Positions 57,682 through 64,000 of a stretch of 64,000 nucleotides of DNA are shown here, piece after piece. Within the stretch, counting starts at the first letter, position 1; each line of letters begins with the position of its first letter. This DNA is from Sesamum alatum (lineage: Eukaryota > Streptophyta > Magnoliopsida > Lamiales > Pedaliaceae): positions 22,177,395 through 22,241,394 of the forward strand of contig JACGWO010000004.1 in NCBI GenBank assembly GCA_034509735.1. Direction: 5' to 3'. The translations under genes and the position numbers were made by a program. The notes under the pieces were generated by a model. The model worked only from the letters and a program-made list of their open reading frames with translations, was not told where the DNA came from and made no database searches.

Positions 57682-58296
57682 TGTTGGTAATTATTGCACA
57701 TATATATATATATATTGCATTTTAATATTAAATTCATAACATATGGCCTTTCATGTTCTCTCCATTGATGTTGAGGTTAGTGGTGTTGGTGGATGTTTAT
57801 GGCATTAATATTTGTAATAATTCTCTTCAATTACACCATCCCACTACTACACTATATTCATACACACTTTATACCCATTTTCTGGCCATTTATCCACACT
57901 ATCTCTTGTAACTATAACATTATTGTCCACTAATTCACATTAAAATAGTTGATGATTTCTACACCTATAAAAGGGGCGTCATTCTACCATGTTCATATAT
58001 TGCACATATACAATATTTCTACATACAATTTTCCTATAAGAGGGAGTTATACTAGTTGAAGGAATGTGTTCTTTTTTGTGGAGTTTTGGACTCTACAACT
58101 TATCCAGAGTGTGTTAGAGTCATACGACGTTGTTGGGATGTTGTATTCTGGAGGGGACAAGTCAACAGTGATATTGTTGGACCAGTGATAATATTTACTG
58201 TAGTGGAATTGAATCTCCTTAAAGAGAGCGAGATATCCACGCCTCAGCCTGAAGATATTTTGTATTTTTGCAATTATAATTGTTATTTCTACAACA
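57682..58296 (+). repeat. 3' LTR of Copia element
   Basis: 615 bp, preceded by the polypurine tract GAGTGGGAGA (57671-57680) and followed by TSD TCATT. Scattered differences from the 5' LTR indicate that the insertion is not recent. Confidence 0.93.
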
Positions 58297-58301
58297 TCAT
58301 T

Positions 58302-58809
58302 AAATACTTAATTAACCACATTTCATTTCTATTCATTCAATTAATTATTCATGATATAACGAACCTTGACTGGGCAATAGTTTGAATTATTTTTAATTTT
58401 AATTTTTATACATTCAGATTTAGAAAAAAAAAAAGAAAGATAATTATTTTATACTATTTCTTCCATGTTTTTTCTTATTCAGATATGTTTACACATTTTG
58501 GTCTATCGACCATGTTTTTTCTTGATTAGGCTAATCAGAATATATAAGGTTTGAAAAGTACGTTAAAGATAAATAATAAAAGAAAATTAAAGACAAAAAT
58601 ATTTTTTGTTTTTTCTTTGCAATATAATTTTCTTATATAGGTATTCTTATAATTAGATATATCATGTTAGAGAAAAAGATGTAGATAATTTTTTTTTGAA
58701 TTATCATGTAACAATTATTTTACTAATTAATCTCATTGGTTATAGAAATTTAATATAATATAATTATGGTTTAATTTATATATCGGGGATCATAAAAAAC
58801 TAAGATAAG
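58302..58809. other. AT-rich intergenic DNA
   Basis: No gene or repeat recognised. Confidence 0.4.
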
Positions 58810-58818
58810 AATTAAATA

Positions 58819-59753
58819 GGCTAAATTACATTTTTTGTCCCATATTGAAGGCCTGGTGCCCTTTTTGGTCCCATGATTTACGGAATTTCGTTTTTGGTCC
58901 CAAAATATTAAAAAAAAATTGCAGACTTGATCCCGTTAGCAACTTTCTGTTAAATTTTAACGGGAATTGCAAATGGCCATTACTTTCTCACCTAACTCTC
59001 ATTCTTGATGGTGCTGCACGTGACTTGAAGTTGTGGAGGGAAAATTACCGCCAAATATGAGCCTTTCTCTCCCTCTAAATGAAGCTTTGCTACCTACATG
59101 GCAATATGAGTTTCTTCCATATATATATATTTTTTTTTTGTTGCTTCTTCCCTATTACTGTGAAGGCGGTGGAAATGTCATAAATTAGCCGTATCAACTG
59201 CTATTGTGAACAGGCTGCAAAAATGTGTACTTCTTGGACGGATCAAAATCCGGGTAGGCGATTCCATGCATGTGCAAGAAGCAATGGTTGTGACTTCGTA
59301 GCCCTGTGGAATCGCCAAACCGGATTTTGATTCGTCCAAGAAGTACGCATTTTTGCATCCTGTCCATAGTAGCAGTTGATGCGGCTAATTTCCGATATTT
59401 CCACAGTCTTCATCGTAATAGAGAAGAAGCAACAGAAAAAAGAAAAATAAATGGAAGAAACTCATATTTCCATGGTAGGTAGCAAAGCTTCATTTATAGG
59501 GAGAGAAAGGCTCATATTTGGCGGTAATTTTTCCTCCACAACTTCAACTCATGTGCAGCACCACCACGAATGGGAGTTAAGTGAGAAAGTAACGGCCATT
59601 TGCAACTTTCTGTTAAAATTTAACGGAAAGTTGCTAATGGGACCAAGTCTGCAAATTTTTTTAATATTTTTGGATCAAAAATGAAATCCCGTAAATCATG
59701 GGACGAAAAACGACATCAGGCCTTCAATGTGAGACCAAAAATGCAATTTAGCC
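58819..59753. mobile_element. Long palindromic MULE-like foldback element, 935 bp
   Basis: Perfect 9-bp target duplication AATTAAATA at 58810-58818 and 59754-59762. The left half is the inverted copy of the right half almost to the centre near 59285; tips are GGCTAAATTACATTTTTTG and CAAAAATGCAATTTAGCC. Shared inner words include TTAACGG(G/A)A, GGCGGTAATTTT, TTGGACG(G/A)ATCAAAATCCGG and GGAATCGCC. No protein domain was seen in the arms. Such long hairpins can form double-stranded transcripts. Confidence 0.9.
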
Positions 59754-59762
59754 AATTAAATA

Positions 59763-60600
59763 TGATATTTAAAGGATACATGTAACATGTACTGTATTTG
59801 GCTAGACGTTGTAAGTTCTGATATTATGATAAAATATGTAGAGTTGTGAATAATTGAATAATGTTATGCCAACAGAATTTTCATATATTATTATTAATAA
59901 TAATATATTTTAATATGGTAGAGACTTAGATAAAGAAAAGATATATTTTTATTATATATATTAGTAGTTGATTTTATTTAGCTTTTTGTCTTGATGACTA
60001 TGAATGTATTTGATTAAGAAATTTATTACAATTATGAATAGTTGAGGGAAATCGCATATTTCAAATTTTATCATATGAAAGTACTTAATTTATAAAAGTA
60101 TTATTTTTATGTATTTTATTTATTTATTTATAGATATATATATATATGCATATATTTTCATATTGGGACACATCACATCAATACATACTTGATACATTAA
60201 AAAATGTAAGGAATATTAGAGATTGGAAATGGGTTTATTGGAGACCCATCACAAACTTATTTGTAGTTAATTTCACATAGAAACAAGGATTTTATCTACT
60301 ATATCTATATTTGTATCTATGTATATTATAAAAACGCGAATGATCCACTACGTTTAATTTTTTTACCCTTTTCAATAATAATATATGTAAATTTTATGTG
60401 TACGAATAAGTACTTTATTTGTACAAATATATATATATATGTGCTATATTAGGAGAAGATAAAATATAGCTAGCATCTCTTTGAAAGAAATGGAATAATA
60501 TGTGGGACAATTTCCCATTGACTTTAAATAATCTAGTTTATGTTAAATCAATTATTTATTTTTACAAAAATCAGTCGTCGGCTAATGATGCATGTCCAGT
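59763..60600. other. AT-rich intergenic DNA
   Basis: No gene. Dispersed similarity to 51300-51660 (TATGCATATATTTTC, TGTGGGACAA, TTGACTTTAAATAATC) suggests a shared old repeat. Confidence 0.4.
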
Positions 60601-60618
60601 GAGCATTAAACTTTTGAA

Positions 60619-60900
60619 GTGAAAATCGGCGACAAACGAACCGAAGCAGATGTTGTGTTTCTTTATGCATACCATTTAGGGGTCTTATTATTTGGTGGCT
60701 CTGCACGGCCACAAAAGCCGACTATCGTGCGATCAACGAGTTTTCGACAAATGTTGTCGTGGTTCACTGGTTTGTGCGTGCTTCGATTCAACGCGGGAAG
60801 GTATGCATTCATGCATAAACAAAAAATATTCATAAAGGGTGAAACAGAGAGTAATTGTCATGTCCCCAGAATCTCTCCTCCTGAAAAAATAAATAAATAA
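60619..60900 (+). other. Unassigned 93-codon frame in less AT-rich DNA
   Basis: An open frame from ATG 60619 to TAA 60898-60900. The core (about 60625-60800) is less AT-rich than its surroundings. The predicted peptide has a short hydrophobic stretch (YHLGVLLFGG) but no recognised domain. It could be a decayed exon, a UTR or chance. I cannot assign a function. Confidence 0.2.
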
Positions 60901-61106
60901 AAAATGGTAGGATGGCATTCAAATAAGAAGGAAGCCATTGAAGATGTTGTGGTGATTGTAGGATTGGTTATTGTGCACTGTGTGCAGGAAAATCAATCTT
61001 GTTGAGTTATCTCTTGAAATTGGGATTTCAATCATCTTTTCTTATCATCTTCTCTACTTTTGCCACATCTGTTGTGCTCTCTCATCTCTCCGTCTTCTTT
61101 GAAAGG

Positions 61107-61110
<4 letters not shown>

Positions 61111-61148
<38 letters not shown>

Positions 61149-61150
61149 TC
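61111..61150. repeat. (TC)n microsatellite
   Basis: About sixteen TC repeats followed by interrupted CTCTCTC and CTTCTTCTT runs. Confidence 0.95.
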
Positions 61151-61228
61151 CTTCTTCTTCTTTCTTCTTCTTCTGTGATGAATAATTCATTAGCGTTGGT
61201 GTTGCAAGAGATAAAGACCTAAAAGAAT

Positions 61229-61746
61229 CAATTATAAGTAAAGACAAGGTTGGAAGAAGCCAAAGGTAATTGGGTAGAAGAGCTTTCGGGAATTCTATGG
61301 GCATATCAGACCACCCGGTGATGAGGTACGGGAGAAACCCCATTTAGTCTGGTTTACGGGACAGAGGCTGTCATCCCGATGGAGATAGGAGAGGAAACAC
61401 TCAGGGTGAGACAGTACGATCCAACTAGCAATGATAGTGAAAGACAGGTTGACCTGGATTTTCTAGAAGCACTAAGGAGCAACACGAACGTCAGGACAGA
61501 AGCTTACAAGACGTTGATGGCAAGAGCTTATAATGATAGAGTAGAGCATCGGGGTTTTCAAGTAGGCGACCTCGTGTTAAGAAGAGCCAATGTGACAGGA
61601 AACATTGGGAAGCTCGATGCCAAATGGATAGGACCATATCAAGTAATTGAGATAGTAGGGAAATGAACTTACCGCCTGCAAAAGATGGATGGGAAGGAAG
61701 TCCCACGCACATGGAACATGGTTAACTTAAAAAAATATTTCGTTTA
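61229..61746 (+). pseudogene. Tat integrase C-terminal fragment
   Basis: Reads RLEEAKGNWVEELSGILWAY, QTT, then after breaks ETPFSLVYGTEAVIPMEIG, VRQYDPT and a chromo-like end DRVEHRGFQVGDLVLRRANV, GKLDAKWIGPYQVIEIVGK. A stop (61664) interrupts it, after which TYRLQKMDGKEVPRTWNMV and NLKKYFV complete the domain. It matches the other Tat integrase end (GDLVLRRVEV, GKLDPKWEGPYKI, WSIGNLKKFYC). Confidence 0.88.
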
Positions 61747-61878
61747 AAATCTTGTTTAAAGAGTTGTATATATTTCTAGTTTAAGAGCTTCTGTAACCTT
61801 CAGTTATAGTAATAAAATGTTGTTGTTTTGTTTTCTAATGATGAGTTTGTCGTTAAATACCGCATTTTGTTTTTGGAA

Positions 61879-62180
61879 GAGGGAGATGGACCCTCACATT
61901 TGGGTTTTGTTATCAAGAGGGGGAGTGCCCCTCACAGCATTTTCTTGTCAAGAGGGGGATTGCCCCTCACACCTAGAACATCGCTTGAAATAGAGGGATT
62001 GACCCTCGCATCTAAAACATCGCTTGAAAGAGGGGGATTGCCCCTCACATTTATAACTTTACCTGAAAGAGGGGGATTACCCTCACACTTAAAACTTTGC
62101 TAGAATGAGGGGGATTGCCCCTCACTTGTGGAATATTGTTGCGAAAGAAAGGGGATTACCCCATACAGTGAGGAAGTAGC
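61879..62180. repeat. ~39-bp tandem repeat, about eight units
   Basis: Units begin GAGGGGGATTGCCCCTCAC and continue with a variable ACTT-AAAACTTTGCTTGAAA part. Each core is a small palindrome (GGGGATTGCCCC). The array lies just 3' of integrase. Confidence 0.88.
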
Positions 62181-62375
62181 ATGAAACTTAAACATGCAAA
62201 AACTCAAACATGCAAAGTGATGAAGAAATAAAATTGATTAAAGGCTAATAGGTTAAAAGGAAGAAAAGTACCCTAAGAATTCAAATCTAAGGAAATAAGA
62301 TAAGTAGTCCTAACATTTCTTGAACGTACGAAAAGAAAATTCGAGAAGTAAGGTAAACAATCCTAAATCTAAATT

Positions 62376-64000
62376 CTAGTTCTTTTTAGTGGCGGAGACG
62401 GGGGGCCCATTGGCGGGAGTATCATCATGAAGGTCATACGCCACCTCGCCTTCCCTATCTTCATCTCCATCCTCGTCAGGAACCTTGGGATCGAGAAACA
62501 TGAAGTCTTCGTCGCCATAGCGCCCACTGTTCCTCAGCGTGGCACGGCATTGCCTAATCACTTGATCGTAGATCTCGCTCGCCTTGCCAATGACAACTTG
62601 GTTGAACTCCTCAGAGCCCACATACTTCTCCTTGAAGTCGTCCCATACACATTCCAAATAGAGCTTGCCGGCGTCTGATTTCAGGAAGGTCTTCCCCGAA
62701 GCAACCTCCCGGTTGAAGTTTTCCTTCCACTTAGTTTGTTCGGCTGAAGCAACTTTAAGCTCCTCTTGGCAATGTCCTAAGTCTTTTTTCGCATTCTCCA
62801 GAGCATCCTTCAGTTGTTGGATCTCTTTCTCGTAATTGCTTAGACGCATGTCGGTGGATTCAACAAGATTGATCACCTGAGACAATAGGAAACCCCTCAA
62901 TAAAACGCCTTAAAGGCTAAGGAAATAGTATAAAGCACGAAGTATAAGGAAACAAACATACCCTAGCAACTTCAGCCTGGCAAAGCCTAGTAAGAGTACC
63001 GCTGGGGAGAGTACTGAGGCGCGTTACGTCATAGGGGCTCACGAGATCCCTCGATTTTGCATAAGCAAGGTCGTGGTCAGCAGCATCCCAAAAAGATGAG
63101 ATATTTCCTTGCATGTTAGTCCCACAAGTAAAGAGGCCTTTCCCTGCTCCATGGCGTGGAGGATCAGCTTCACCTTCCCAGAGGCGTTTAGAGCCACTGC
63201 CCCCGTGAGGGGGGGAGGAACGCCCTTCACTCCGACCTGAGCCAGCAGGAGGATCCCTAGCTCGAGCGGGAGGAGAAAGCCGACGACTGCTCTCCCCTCC
63301 CCCCTCCCCCAGAGAGGGGCAGCGGAGGATTACGAGGCCTTGGGGCATTCTCTCTCTCACAGAAGCGGTGGACGTCAACAAGAAAGAAGTGAGATAACAG
63401 GAAGATTTTTTTCAAAAACAAGTAAAGGTGCGTAAAAGACAAAATTAAGTACCAGCAGACACTAGAGTTTTGACATCAAAGAGTTGATCAAATAACCAAG
63501 CCCCAATAAATGACAGACGAAGATCAGGGACAGGATCAAGCACAAGGGGTGACTCCCCCCAAGGAGCCGCCAACCCCCAGGTTTGGTCTTTTACATATAG
63601 GAATTTTTCTTTCCAAGGACCCTTCGAAGAGGCACCACCCTCAAGGAATTTACAACCCCTTCCGGGATAGAAGTAGAAGTAGGAGTCATCAGGAACCTTC
63701 CTAACCGTATATAAAGAATAGAAAGCCTCAAGGGAGGGGGACAAGTCGAGGTCTTTGAAACGCTAAAGGAACCCCCTAAAGCATACGAAGGAGTTGGGGG
63801 TAAACTGGCTAATACTCAAGGTATACGGGTGATGATTTCTAGTAATAGAGGATGAGGAGGAAGTGTAAAACCAGAGACAAAGAAAGACAGATAGGCCGTG
63901 AAGAATCCTAATGGTGGATGTTTGATCCTGTCATCGACATTAGGAAGAAGGAGGGTGAACTCGGAAGAGACATTAATTTTAGTCTCGAGAAGACGAAACT
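62376..64000 (-). pseudogene. Antisense ORF of second Tat element
   Basis: Minus strand, entering from beyond the window. Visible in order: PPLGFFTAYLSFFVSGFTLP and HPLLLEIITRI, then SISQFTPNSF after a stop (63995-63790), LSPSLEAFYSLY...SYFYFYPGRG, KGPWKEKFLYV (63744-63580), a Pro/Ser/Arg-rich linker (63381-63130), then a coiled coil NYEKEIQQLKDALENAKKDL (62840-62790) and C-terminal KSDAGKLYLECVWDDF...ASEIYDQVIRQC, ending acidic at 62376. Splice-like junctions near 63445 and 62910 are plausible. Same domain order as 28050-29591. Related to the plant putative gypsy-type transposon domain; function unknown. Long open stretches suggest milder decay than the first copy. Confidence 0.78.

Larger units (their letters stand above)
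51905..58296 (+). mobile_element. Ty1/Copia retrotransposon, full length, inactive
   Basis: Two LTRs (622 and 615 bp) of the same family, starting TGTT(A/G)GTA and ending CTACAACA, with perfect target duplication TCATT at 51900-51904 and 58297-58301. Internal order gag, zinc knuckle, protease, integrase, RT, RNase H is that of Copia. Every gene has frameshifts or stops. A 691-bp tandem duplication of the RNase H end is present. A purine tract GAGTGGGAGA precedes the 3' LTR. Confidence 0.95.
61229..64000 (+). mobile_element. 3' part of a second Tat-lineage Gypsy element
   Basis: Plus strand: integrase end (61229-61746), a tandem repeat (61879-62180) and an antisense gene (62376-64000, minus) in the same order as in the 27218-35969 element. 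The 5' part is missing and the sequence before 61229 is unrelated. The 3' LTR, if present, lies beyond the window. Confidence 0.82.

Noticed and set aside
58056..58385. 109-codon frame after the Copia element
   Set aside because: Mostly 3' LTR sequence; the 5' LTR has the homologous stretch and no protein domain is present.
62427..62678. Plus-strand 83-codon frame near the Tat antisense gene
   Set aside because: It is opposite to the 174-codon minus frame, which has a coiled coil and sits in the expected antisense gene.

Overview
The window looks like nuclear DNA of a flowering plant, very probably a eudicot. It is AT-rich, holds one intron-containing cytochrome P450 gene of the plant-specific CYP81 family, and is otherwise packed with plant transposable-element families: Ty1/Copia, Ty3/Gypsy Tat lineage, CACTA, MULE and foldback MITEs. 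The species cannot be fixed from sequence reading alone. No bacterial or organellar gene, rRNA, tRNA or CRISPR array was seen.

Layout. 1-3650: tail of a degenerate Copia element (pol relic, then a 2.2-kb LTR). 3651-6490: unassigned sequence, a possible Gypsy LTR/primer-binding-site scrap and a DNA-transposon fragment rich in GGGACG-type repeats. 7040-11038 (minus): the P450, two exons and a 2475-bp intron that contains two foldback elements. 11039-17398: 5' flank, short repeats, one end of a MULE-like element, and a Gypsy relic (gag start, PBS, LTR; minus). 17399-21848: a CACTA element with intact ends, TTA target duplications and a decayed TNP2-type transposase. 21849-27217: AT-rich DNA, an RNase H-like fragment, a Gypsy LTR and a 453-bp MITE.

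27218-35969 (minus): a Tat-lineage Gypsy element (LTR, PBS, gag, protease, RT, two RNase H domains, integrase) with an extra gene on the opposite strand next to its 3' LTR. About 36.0-43.6 kb: a MULE with 60-bp terminal inverted repeats, a broken MuDR-type transposase and an antisense GRF zinc-finger gene; a Copia solo LTR and a foldback MITE are inserted in it. 44.57-46.2 kb: two minisatellites, the first split by another MITE. 46.25-51.06 kb (minus): the same degenerate Copia family as at position 1, then a Gypsy gag split by a solo LTR. 51905-58296: a complete-length but dead Copia element with matching TCATT target duplications and an internal 691-bp tandem duplication. 58819-59753: a 935-bp palindromic element. 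61229-64000: the 3' part of a second Tat element (plus), again with an antisense gene.

Only the P450 looks like an intact host gene. The rest is a nested transposon landscape whose insertion order can be partly read from target-site duplications. I did not find a convincing wholly new system. The most interesting signals are the recurrent antisense gene in two Tat elements, the GRF zinc-finger passenger of the MULE, the Pack-MULE-like foldback element in the P450 intron, and two Copia relics that share the same degenerate pol.
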